Program-made: the position numbers and the translations under genes
Part shown: positions 12,501 through 20,300 of the stretch, piece by piece
Layout: each line of letters opens with the position of its first letter
How positions within the stretch are numbered: the stretch's first letter is position 1
Notes under the pieces: model-generated
The model's input: the letters and a program-made list of their open reading frames with translations, nothing else
Databases searched by the model: none
What the model was told of the DNA's origin: nothing
Origin: Marthasterias glacialis
Taxonomy: Eukaryota; Echinodermata; Asteroidea; Forcipulatida; Asteriidae
Direction: 5' to 3'
Length of the DNA: 64,000 nt
Assembly: GCA_911728455.2 (NCBI GenBank)
Contig: OU452228.1
Location: 5,642,001 to 5,706,000 of the forward strand

Positions 12501-14175
12501 TTTCAGGAAGTCAGGATAATGTCAACATTTCTTCCCCTTCACAGGTTATTTTTCTACCGACATTGAAAACGGAGACTTTGCTATTTGTTTCTACTTGTAT
12601 TTCATCAACAGGTTACCAACCCTGAGAAAAGACCCAAAGTATTTGATCAAGACTGCCCCACCCCTACTGAGGATAGCAACACACCCGATGGCAAGAAGTT
12701 GAAGAAATCTGTAACCTTTGACCCAAGTATCGTAGACAAGATTTCAGATGAGAAATCAATGGAGAAACATAAGAAGTTAGTGGGGACGGATCTTCGAAGA
12801 ACAGCAGCTGATGCTGTGGTCAAATACTTGACGCCTCATTACAAGAACAATAAGTTTGCTTCCAAGGAGCTTTTCAAGATGCTCGCAAAACGTCTTGCGC
12901 ATCAAATCATGGTAGCTGAAGGCATCAGCAAGCGATCATGTAAGTTCAAATATTCTGTTCTTTTCAAAGTGACACTGACTTCCATTGTAGTAGTTAAAAT
13001 AGACCGATCCATTAATCCCCGCCTACCTTATCAACTGCCTAGCAACAGCACATGGTGTGACTTTCTTGCCACGATCACAGCGGTGGTTCAGTTGCGGCCA
13101 CACACACATATTAGATACACACACGTACATGGTTTTCGTGAACGGTATGGTTTTAGTTTTGTGGCCTTTTGAGCAGTGTCCAAAGAACAATGTAGACAGG
13201 AACACTGTTAAATCACTTTTACACCACTGTTTTGGGACCACTGCTGTGGGATTTGCACTCCAGAAATACGGAAAAAAATTGAAACAAAACAAACAATAGT
13301 ACAGTTGTTTGTGCTGTTGTGTGTTAGAACTATGGCTGTGGTTTGTTTACTTTTCTAATGGGATTTTAACGTGTCGGACTTTCACTGGCATTGTCAAGGC
13401 TGTGATTGGTCAATACGTTAGTAAGGGAGCTTAATGGATCAGGTTATAGCACAATGTGTGTTTCAATGGATTGGATTTGCTCTGTTGGTCACGCTGACAA
13501 AAGTTGCCTTTTGAGTGACATTTTAAGACTGGTTTATACTTCATGTATAAGTGCATTTGATGGCGCAATCAACACAAGCCATTTTCCCACTTTTCCCACT
13601 TTTCCCAGTTTGGGTGGAGTATGAACTGGGATTCCCTGTAAGGTATTTTGTTTGGAAGCATCTTATTTCTTCTGGTTCAAAACAGCATCGAATCAAGAGA
13701 CAAATGACTTTTGTACTCGAATCACACACTCAAATTATTATTATTATGATATCTTTCTGGTAATGAAACCAAGGGACCCTCAAAAGTGACTTGCACTGTG
13801 ACCCGTAGGCCTGAAGATACCTGTGTATAGAAGATGATGAAGAAATGTCAGTTTTAGATGTGGGAGGAAAACCCCAAATAGGGAAAATCCACACAGTCAG
13901 GTAGGGACTGGAAACCCTTTCCACATGCAAGGCTCCAGTCCGGGATTCACAGAACTGGGGTCCACAGAGGTGAAAGACAGGGAAAGAAACCACTGAGCCA
14001 ACCTGAATGCCCAAATATCAACTCGGCTCACAAAAATGCTTACACAGTATTTGGATTGTTTTTTCAACTCTGATTCACAGTGAAGGATAAAGCCAAGAGA
14101 CTTGTCAGATATTACTTCAAAGATCATGACATGTGTAACTCTGAAAGTGAACTGCCTCCAATGCCAATCACATGA
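504..14175 (+). CDS. RECQL5: RecQ-like ATP-dependent DNA helicase RECQL5, complete, 15 coding exons
   Basis: Coding exons: 504-723, 864-1504, 1796-2013, 2614-2791, 3704-3789, 4648-4884, 6047-6185, 7178-7217, 7409-7467, 8095-8186, 8719-8815, 9788-9889, 10903-11463, 12612-12939, 14081-14175 (TGA). All junctions are GT-AG and the phases agree, giving 1030 residues (human about 991). Visible parts: a 70-residue basic N-terminus; helicase motif I MPTGSGKS (82-89); motif II DEAH (187-190) followed by [13 protein letters not shown]; motif III ALTATAT (220-226); [14 protein letters not shown] and [12 protein letters not shown] of lobe 2 (exons 3-4); RecQ zinc-binding cysteines C449, C465, C469, C472; an acidic linker (exon 7); a KIX/IRI-like RNA polymerase II-binding segment from [13 protein letters not shown] (exons 10-11); a Ser/Thr-rich region (exon 13); and a C-terminal block [18 protein letters not shown] like the human SRI region. 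Known family role: 3'-5' unwinding, RAD51 filament disruption, and damping of transcription-associated genome instability in the nucleus. Introns carry many SINEs and MITEs. The exon structure is read by eye, without cDNA. Confidence 0.97.
1675..1755 (+). pseudogene. Broken duplicate of the 5' part of RECQL5 exon 3
   Basis: About 100 bp upstream of the true exon 3 acceptor lies a second copy of the acceptor region plus the start of the exon. It begins tctcaccttgt and retains AAG before GGTAGTGATGG. Compared with the true exon (from 1796) it lacks 18 nt coding for part of the GIIYCRT block, lacks one further base (a frameshift), and reaches a stop soon after [11 protein letters not shown]. Inference: a local tandem duplication now decayed. 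It is not part of the mRNA in the gene model. Confidence 0.8.
2053..2305 (+). mobile_element. Dispersed ~255-bp element, family C, copy 1 (RECQL5 intron 3)
   Basis: Shares nearly its whole length with 4050-4294: both begin atgtatatttggtttg, share aacaccatgtgattatatct, agaacttgtcctg, a tgaaaagaactg block and cttagtggatc, and end near ttcactgt. There is no coding potential. Probably a nonautonomous transposable element; the class is not identified. Confidence 0.75.
3835..4461 (-). mobile_element. tRNA-Leu-headed SINE, minus strand, split by a nested insertion
   Basis: Read on the minus strand, the head at 4461-4370 has the A-box-like tggctgagtgg and the B-box region, followed by the family block cttgtgtccttgagcaag-like and a long body that matches the copies at 34957-35290 and 61112-61465. 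The body is interrupted at about 4018-4292 by family C copy 2 and resumes at about 3840-4017. It lies in RECQL5 intron 5. Confidence 0.8.
4018..4294 (+). mobile_element. Family C copy 2, nested inside a SINE
   Basis: The core 4050-4294 matches 2053-2305. The flanking SINE sequence is contiguous if this block is removed (gggttt... joins tattacacaacacacggg, as in the intact SINE at 35180-35225). This dates the insertion after the SINE. Confidence 0.8.
4926..5066. mobile_element. Palindromic MITE, family H, copy 1 (RECQL5 intron 6)
   Basis: About 140 bp made of repeated agtcctaactta-type blocks, ending in ctttgtgaaatccaccccag. It matches 37343-37489, whose left end (ctggtgtggatttcacaaag-like) is the inverse of its right end. 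A related, more diverged element with ggatttcacaaag and ctctttgtgag ends lies at 9583-9712. Confidence 0.75.
5668..5980 (+). mobile_element. tRNA-Leu-headed SINE, body type I (RECQL5 intron 6)
   Basis: The head is truncated, with no full A box, but retains ggactcaagttctggtgg and the B-box gctcgaatcc. It continues with gacacttgtgtccttgagc and a body ending ggccttgtgatggacgaac plus an A-rich tail. The same body is seen at 6712-7030 and 40494-40835. Confidence 0.85.
6340..6605. mobile_element. MITE family G, copy 1 (RECQL5 intron 7)
   Basis: Begins taaagccccagctcaacatt, the terminal repeat of the family defined by the intact copy at 9019-9375. It contains the shared blocks gaaaactttccttgaaat and gtttttaaataataa. 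It appears truncated on the right. Confidence 0.75.
6712..7030 (+). mobile_element. tRNA-Leu-headed SINE, body type I, full length (RECQL5 intron 7)
   Basis: Head gtgtcgtggccgagtggtta with A box tggccgagtgg and B box ggtttgattcc, then gacacttgtgtccttgagc, a type I body (acctcgagtggcttactggc) and a run of 11 A. A pol III-type SINE, inserted in the sense orientation of RECQL5. Confidence 0.88.
7781..8094 (+). repeat. Five decoy copies of the RECQL5 exon 10 acceptor and exon start
   Basis: Units start near 7781, 7841, 7901, 7962 and 8022, each about 60-61 bp: a pyrimidine-rich stretch ttcattctacag followed by a copy of the first ~30 bases of exon 10 (tccagagaacactgtttga and variants), then linker ttcata. 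The second and third units are repeated as a 121-bp block to give the fourth and fifth. The true exon 10 acceptor follows at 8093-8094, with the exon continuing into conserved RECQL5 coding sequence. Translations of the decoys ([26 protein letters not shown]) show they derive from the exon; unit lengths and stops make their inclusion frame-breaking. Confidence 0.93.
8216..8567 (-). mobile_element. tRNA-Leu-headed SINE, body type III (RECQL5 intron 10)
   Basis: On the minus strand: cgtcatggccgagcggtct (A box), cctcaagttctggtgg (anticodon-loop-like CAA), gggttcgaatcc (B box), then a body with tacccaggggtataaatggg-like sequence, a gcgctatacaagaactagtt end and an ATT-rich tail. The body resembles that at 37980-38335 and differs from the type I and II bodies. 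Confidence 0.88.
9019..9375. mobile_element. MITE family G, intact reference copy (RECQL5 intron 11)
   Basis: About 355 bp bounded by inverted ends: taaagctccagctcaacatt on the left and ccaatgttgagctggggctt on the right. No coding potential. Relatives lie at 6340-6605, 25392-25660 and 57299-57515. Confidence 0.85.
10009..10616. mobile_element. DNA-transposon-like element, family F, copy 1 (RECQL5 intron 12)
   Basis: About 610 bp between short inverted ends, ttaaccagttg and caactggttaa. It contains the family blocks tccttttgttccaagaag, cattgtcaagtcagaa and gtgccagcggtaccctcaaa. Related copies: 12085-12482 (partial), 17473-18063 and 33799-34441 (opposite orientation), with a degraded fragment at 29186-29470. 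No transposase is visible, so it is nonautonomous. Confidence 0.8.
11545..11680. mobile_element. Inverted-repeat element (RECQL5 intron 13)
   Basis: The ends aatattgagtggctc and accactcaatatt are inverted, and ggaatattat / ataatattcc form an inner inverted pair. The ends resemble those of 27186-27365 (ttgactgctttg ... agcagtcaatattt). A short MITE-like hairpin. Confidence 0.6.
12085..12482. mobile_element. Family F element, copy 2, partial (RECQL5 intron 13)
   Basis: Matches the right two thirds of 10009-10616, sharing ttttgttccaagaagg, gttccgtgtttagttccac, cttcttctcttggcattgtc and aagaatcctgccaggg. The left end is missing. Confidence 0.75.
12998..13447. mobile_element. TIR element, family E, copy 1 (RECQL5 intron 14)
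   Basis: About 450 bp with inverted ends of about 50 bp: left tagaccgatccattaatccc, right ggagcttaatggatcaggt preceded by ctgtgattggtcaatacg. An inverted-orientation relative is at 33160-33601 (sharing ccacacacac, cagtgttcctgtc and ttcgtgaac blocks) and a shorter one with the same ends is at 26099-26371. Confidence 0.85.
13736..14030 (-). mobile_element. tRNA-like SINE, family A, minus strand (RECQL5 intron 14)
   Basis: Reverse complement of the element at 18545-18830. On the minus strand: ggttggctcagtggtttctt (A-box-like), a degenerate B box near gtgaatcccgga, blocks ttttcctcccacatctaaaa and tttcttcatcatcttc, and an ATT-rich tail. It ends about 50 bp before the last RECQL5 coding exon. Confidence 0.82.
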
Positions 14176-14299
14176 TGATTTGAGTAAACCATGCTTGTTT
14201 CTTCATTGACAGGGAAGTATTTATTAAGTTTGATAAAATTCTCTTCAGGGACTGAAACAGCTAAAAGTTTTTTTTGTTTTTTTTTAATGCAAGCATGCT

Positions 14300-14850
14300 C
14301 ATTAACCCTAACGGTACCAAATCCATCAAAATCAATCAGCTGGTTTTGCTTGATTTCGATTGATCCAGTACACCACCAGATTGAAACATTTGGTTGATTT
14401 TGATGAAGTTGGTCTTTAACCCCAACTCCCTATGTGTTTTTGTGTTTCAAAAGGCTGAAACACCTAGTTCATTAAAATCAACAAGTGGTTTAAAAATGGC
14501 AGATATACCAACTCCATCAAAATCAACCAGTGGTTCAACAGGGCTGAAAGAACAACTCCATCAAAATCAACCAAGATTTCATATGCTTAAAGACCAACTC
14601 TATCAAAAACAACCAAAGTTTCAATCTGGTGGTGTACAAGCAAAACCACCCGACTTATTTTGATAGATTTAAGGGTTAAGAAATCCCGATTGATTTTGTT
14701 GGAGTTGGTCTTTCACCCCTTTTCACACATTTTGAAATATTTTTTAGTATCAAGTGCACTGGTTGATTATGATTGATTCAGGACAGTTGCATATTGAATG
14801 TCCAGCAATTGATTGATTTTGGCGGATTTGGTATGGCTTCTTGCAAAAAC
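14300..14850. repeat. Foldback (large imperfect inverted repeat) downstream of RECQL5
   Basis: The left arm (about 14303-14416: ttaaccctaac, tggttttgcttg, acaccaccagattgaaac, gttggtctttaa) is the inverse of the right arm (about 14586-14680). Additional inverted copies of a ccaactccatcaaaatcaac module lie between and beyond the arms, to 14850. It begins about 125 bp after the RECQL5 stop, so it may lie within the 3' UTR and fold in RNA. Probably a transposon-derived foldback. Confidence 0.7.
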
Positions 14851-14975
14851 ACCTAGGGAGTTAGAGTTAAGTATTATTTAGAGTAATATATATTCAGTAA
14901 TTGATTTGATACGTTCATTGAAGATTATTTAAAATAATTAGATGGTCATTATTATGCAGGCAGAGCATGGACAGA

Positions 14976-14981
14976 AATAAA
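14976..14981 (+). terminator. Candidate poly(A) signal for RECQL5
   Basis: AATAAA about 800 nt after the RECQL5 stop, the first canonical hexamer noticed on this strand. If used, the 3' UTR would contain the foldback repeat. No transcript evidence. Confidence 0.3.
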
Positions 14982-15147
14982 TTCAATCCTCAATTGTTAG
15001 AATTCACACACAATGTACTGCCAGAGAACAAACATTGAACCAAGTCTGTCCTTTATCATAGAGAATCAGACGATAAACAAATTCACAACTACGAGGGCCA
15101 CAACCGCAACTTAATTCTCTACGCTTTCTTTTTTTATTCTTTTTGTA

Positions 15148-15212
15148 GACCTCACCACTAGTGGCCTTTTGTGCCTTGTGATGGGCGACTTCCGTAAAAA
15201 AAAGAAAATCAT
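15148..15212 (+). mobile_element. 3' fragment of type I SINE
   Basis: Contains ggccttttgtgccttgtga, tgggcgacttccgt and an A-rich tail, matching the ends of 5668-5980 and 6712-7030. No head. Confidence 0.6.
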
Positions 15213-15263
15213 TTATATGATATAAAGATTATGAATGATCAGGTTTAAGGTGTCATGACGAGT

Positions 15264-15745
15264 TTAAAGGGCCCCTGAAGTGAGTTGGTAGGAACAGATT
15301 TTGTGTTACTTTCTGATCTCCTTAACTGTATGATGAAAACTAATTGACATCTCTTTTTGGTTAATTTCATTGAAAAGTGCACTTCTTTAAACATTTAAAA
15401 TTGTCCATGCTTTTCCAAACAACCGAGGGCGCTGTTGCCGTGATGTCATTTCAGGGAAACACTGTGGTTTTCTGTTGAAATTCATGAAAATGTGAACCCC
15501 AAAATTTACTTTTTGAAAGCATTTGTGAGAAAAGGTTGCTCATTGGCTTACTGCCATGAACTGACACAACAATGAATCACTAAAAGAAACTTTACGACAG
15601 CGAAATATCCTAAATTCTGTCAACTTTTTGTGCATAAACTAAATGCCCTTGAAAATGGCAACATGACAATTGAAAAAAGGTAAAACAGGACACAAAGGTG
15701 CATTTCCAAGGACTGCATTTAAAACAAATTTCATGGGCCCTTTAA
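15264..15745. mobile_element. Inverted-repeat element between RECQL5 and PGK1
   Basis: About 480 bp bounded by tttaaagggcccctgaa and ttcatgggccctttaa, inverse of each other. No open frame of interest. MITE-like. Confidence 0.7.
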
Positions 15746-16103
15746 CTATCAGATTATACACAGAAGTCAGCAAGTAAATATTGACTGATATAAGAAATGT
15801 GTTGATATGTGCATTTACATTGATTTAATCAGAGTAAATACATGTACATGTACTTACAGCTGATGTGATAAGGGTAAATATAACTATTGCATGAATGTCA
15901 ATTGGTAAATGCTATAAAAATACACTAAATGAATTAACAACAAATTGTATCTGTTGATTTGTGAATAATTTAAATAAGGGACACAGGATAGGTTCATAAG
16001 ACCCAAGTACTACCAACTTCAGCTGACTAAGTAGTCTAGGTGCCAGACATTGTTTATCACTCGACTATCGCGATTACTGACTAGGTTAAGTCCTCTCCTA
16101 ACT

Positions 16104-16372
16104 TATACGAACTAGAAAGACCCAGTCTACTCAGAGCAGTAAGGACTTATAGGGCCTAGAAAGACCCAGTCAGCTCAGAGCAGAAAGAACTTATAGGACC
16201 TAGAAAGAGCCAGTGGGCTCAGAGCAGAAAGGACTTATAGGACCTAGAAAGACCCAGTCAGCTCAGAGCAGAAAGGACTTATAGGACCTAGGAAAACCCA
16301 GTCAGCTCAGAGCAGAAAGAACTTATACGACCAAGAAAGACCCAGTCAGCTCAGAGTAGAAAGGACTTGTAA
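16104..16372. repeat. 44-bp tandem repeat, about six copies
   Basis: The unit contains ctagaaagacccagtcag, ctcagagcagaaaggac and ttataggac, with 1-5 changes per copy. It lies in the convergent RECQL5-PGK1 intergenic region, with no coding meaning in any frame. A diverged trace (gctctgagccgccttgg, inverse sense) follows near 16400. Confidence 0.85.
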
Positions 16373-16883
16373 TACATACACGCAGAATGGGGTACTTCTT
16401 GCTCTGAGCCGCCTTGGTCTTTTTAGTTCTAATATGTCCTTTCTGTTCCAAGCCAACGAGTTATTACATCAGATAAACAATAACCATTCAGGATTATTTC
16501 TATCAATGCCATCTAAGAAATCCATGATTTCCAATATCAATCAAAACAAATAATGTTTATGCACTGTGAGAAACCCATACAAACACTTCCCAATCCTGAC
16601 CCTGCTCCAGCAGATCAAAGAAGTCACTGTACTAAGTACATTACTGTAGTTACTATGTATTATGGTATTAAAACACCTTTGTACTAAATGGAAATGTTTG
16701 TTTCTTTACGTTTAATTTATAATAAGCTACAAAAATAATGGGTAGTGACAACCAAAGTTTATGCATTTTAACAAACAGGATTCGATGTGACTCCACAATC
16801 TGTAAAAAAATACCATGAAACTGCCTTCATTTAGTGTTTACACTACTTGACAGAGAGTGAAGGGAGATGACTGTCATTACTGA

Positions 16884-17078
16884 TGATGCATTCTGGATAT
16901 GGTATTGAATGCATTCCACTACTGTCACCACCCCAACACACACACAGTGGTCAGTCTCGATAGCATCTAATAGTATAAAGAATGATGCATTCTGGATGGT
17001 TATGGTAATGAATGCATTCCACTACTGTCATGGCCCAAACACACACACAGTGGTCAGTCTCTATAGGATCTAATAGTA
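16884..17078. repeat. Tandem duplication of about 100 bp
   Basis: Two adjacent copies share gatgcattctggat, gaatgcattccactactgtc, acacacacagtggtcagtct and atctaatagtat. Located about 250 bp beyond the PGK1 stop. Confidence 0.85.
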
Positions 17079-17149
17079 TTCAAAGGAAAAGACCGAGTGT
17101 TGTAGATCTACATGATGTACACTGTACTTGATTGGGTAAACACGGTATT

Positions 17150-17155
17150 TTTATT
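17150..17155 (-). terminator. Candidate poly(A) signal for PGK1
   Basis: On the minus strand this reads AATAAA, about 147 nt after the PGK1 stop at 17302, a normal distance for a 3' UTR. Confidence 0.5.
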
Positions 17156-17301
17156 AATTACTGTTATACACGTACTTATTGGAGTACTTTCTAAATAAGG
17201 TAACATTTTTTATGTTAACTCTGTATTTACTGTTGGTAAATCTTAAAGAGTTAAGACAAGGTTGTTAACCATCAGAGATTGGATGTATTTACTGCTGCTA
17301 G

Positions 17302-20300
17302 TCAGGCATCACTCAGTGCAGCAACTCCTGGCAAGGTTTTACCTGTAAAATAGCAAATACATACAAGGTGTAATTGTAAAGTCATGAATAATCTGATGAA
17401 ATATTAACAGGGCATTTCATTTTGTTGTTATATCTTTTGAGATTCAGTTTGGAAAAATCCTCAAGAAAGGGTAACCTAACCAGTTGCTGCCAGGATTCTT
17501 TCCTTTTCCCCCGTCCAGCCTGACGGGATTGTTTTTTTCAGATTTGCCAGAATCATTTTTCTTTTGAGAGTACCGAAGTCACAAGGAAACATTGACTTGA
17601 CAAAGCCAAAAGATTCTCTTTGAAATTTCTCTATCGAGAAAATGTCACATTAATGTAGCAAGAAGTGTCGAGGATTGGTCCTAAATCCAGAACCAAGGAC
17701 AGATAGGCGACTTACCTCCATTGAGCTGAAATACAATAAATGAACAATGGTGGAAGCCTCTCCCTGTCTCATAGTACTCTTCTTGGAACAAAAGGACAAA
17801 GGTCCGGAATCCGGGATTACACAATAACCCCTGCATATTGGGCAAAAATCTGCGAAATATTTAGCAGCTCCTGTCCTCATTGTGTGGCTGAAACAAAGCG
17901 TGTCACGGTGAGTGCATGCTCTGTGCACGCTCCAAAACAAAATGTCCCAGCGACCTTTGTTCCGGGCTTTGAATTCCACACAAAAATACAAAACTCACCG
18001 CACCCGTTTGCTGGCTCAGATACTATTGGCTTGTACACACCTCATGAGGCGCCAACTGGTCAAATGCCATTCTGAAACTACTTTACAGTTAACAGTTGTG
18101 TCGTGTATCCTGGGTGCAAACTAAATGTCACATTGACCTAACAATAAGTATTCTGAATTCCAACTCACCCTCTAGAAGTTCCAGGCTAGCTCCGCCCCCA
18201 GTACTGACGTGACTGACTTTATCTTCTGTACCCCACAAAGCTGCGCATGTTGCTGTATCACCTCCACCTACAGACAATGACAAGTCACAGAAATGTAGTC
18301 TTGATCAAGTCTACCAATGTTTCAAAGTAGGTCAGTGCATTGTAATCCAATTAATGAGAAGCTGTAGTCCATCTTTCCACGCTATTATTTTGTGTTTTCA
18401 CTTATGTGTGACAAGAATTGTATACTTAATGCTTTCCCAGCAGTGGTGTAACTGGGGGGGGGGAGAGCACCCCCAATTGATGTTTTGCCCCCGGGTACCC
18501 CCCCCACCCCATTTGAAATGGGTATTTTTTTTTTTGGGGGGGGCATTCAGGTTGTTTAAGTGGTTTCTTTCCCTGCCTTTTCACCTCTGTGACCCCAGTT
18601 TGAATCCCAGACTGGAGCCTTGTATGTGGATTGGGTTTTCAGTCCCTACCCGATTGTGTGGGTTTTCCCTAGTAGGGGTTTTCCTCCCACATCTAAAACT
18701 GACATTTCTTCATCATCTTCTCTACACAGGTATCTTCAGGCCTATGGGTCACAGTGCAAGTCACTTTTGAAGGTCCCTTGGTTTCATTACCAGAAAGATA
18801 AAATAATAATAATAATATTAATAATAATGTTATTAAACATTGACCTAAACTGTGAACTGCAGCTGTTTGTTGTTTTTTACCTATTATAGTAGTAGCACCC
18901 TTTTCAGTTGCCAAAACAACCGAGTCCATCACTGCTTTAGTTCCAGAAGCAAAGTTTTCAAATTCAAAAACACCAACTGGTCTGTAGAGGTAAAAAAAAC
19001 AGCCAAAATCAGATGTGAAAGGAACAAAATGAAACTTCTTGTATGTGTTTAAAGACCCCTACTCGTCAATGCGCGACAAACAAATTGGTGCCACGAAAGA
19101 TCACCTTTGACTGCCGCATGCGTTGTACGTGCCACAGAAATAGTCGTCGGGTAATGGTGACGAGCGGGCGTTGACTGGATCATTTGAGTCCATGTCAACT
19201 ATGTACTTACCCATTCCACACAATAACTTTGGCTCTCTCGACTATTGATTGGAATTGGGCCACGCTTTTAGGTCCACAGTCAAGACCCTGAAAATAGACA
19301 TGAAACAATCGTTATTGATGCAGTCAATGTTAAAGCTAGAGAAACCAAGTTTCATTTTAAAATATAGATTACATGAGACCTACATGTATTTAATGTTGGG
19401 TTGAAAAAATATTTGGTGGTGTGCGTTCTCATTTGTATTGATGCTTTCATATTTATTGAGGATTTGTGAAAATGGAGGGAAACTTGTCTCTTAGAATGCA
19501 TCACAATAAACTGGCACATTAAAGTTGTAGGCAACTCACCATCCAGCCCTTTGGAATTCCAGACTCCACTGTGGCTGATCCAACCTCGGCATCCTCGGCA
19601 AATTTATCTGCAGTAATGAAGTCAGTCGGCAGGTGGATTTTCACTCCATTTTTCTCGGCAGTTCCCATTAATTCACCCACAATCTTTGCCCCGTCTTCAT
19701 CAAACAGAGAGCCACCAATCTAGGGGTGTGGGGATGTCGAAATACCAATAATTTGCAAAGCTACGACACAAATTATTTCATGCAAAGTGTTTTGTAAATG
19801 GAGATAATAAATGTATGACTACAATTACCATTGGCCTTTTTGAGGTATGGCAGACATTACTACAGAAGTGCACTGTTTGGTTTGGGTTTATACAAATTTA
19901 CCCAAACCAAACCAAACAGTGCGCACCTATTTATATAGTGTCCGCCATACCTCAAAAAGACTGATGAGCAGGCCCGATTGCTTTGTTCTTCAAAGGGCAA
20001 GGGCACAAAGGTCTATCAGGAAATTGTAAATTTCTATCGGAACATTTCAAGGGCACCAAGGCAATGACCAGGGGCAATGAGGGCAATTGCCTCCGTTGCC
20101 TCCGTGAATTATCATGCCTGAACAAGACAAAATGAGATTATTAGTTGTTAGTTTTAACCTTATACCGATGTGTGTTAAGCACTGTATACTCAGTACTTCC
20201 CCCGAGTCCTGTGAAAAAAATATTCACAGGCATTTTTTCTCAGGTGGGATTCGAACCCAAGACCCCTGCCATTGTAGAGAAGATGTCTTACCAACTAGAC

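Noticed and set aside
14394-14663. 89-codon open frame after RECQL5
   Set aside because: Lies within the foldback repeat; the repeated SLKSTSG/TPSKSTSG peptide mirrors the repeated DNA module.
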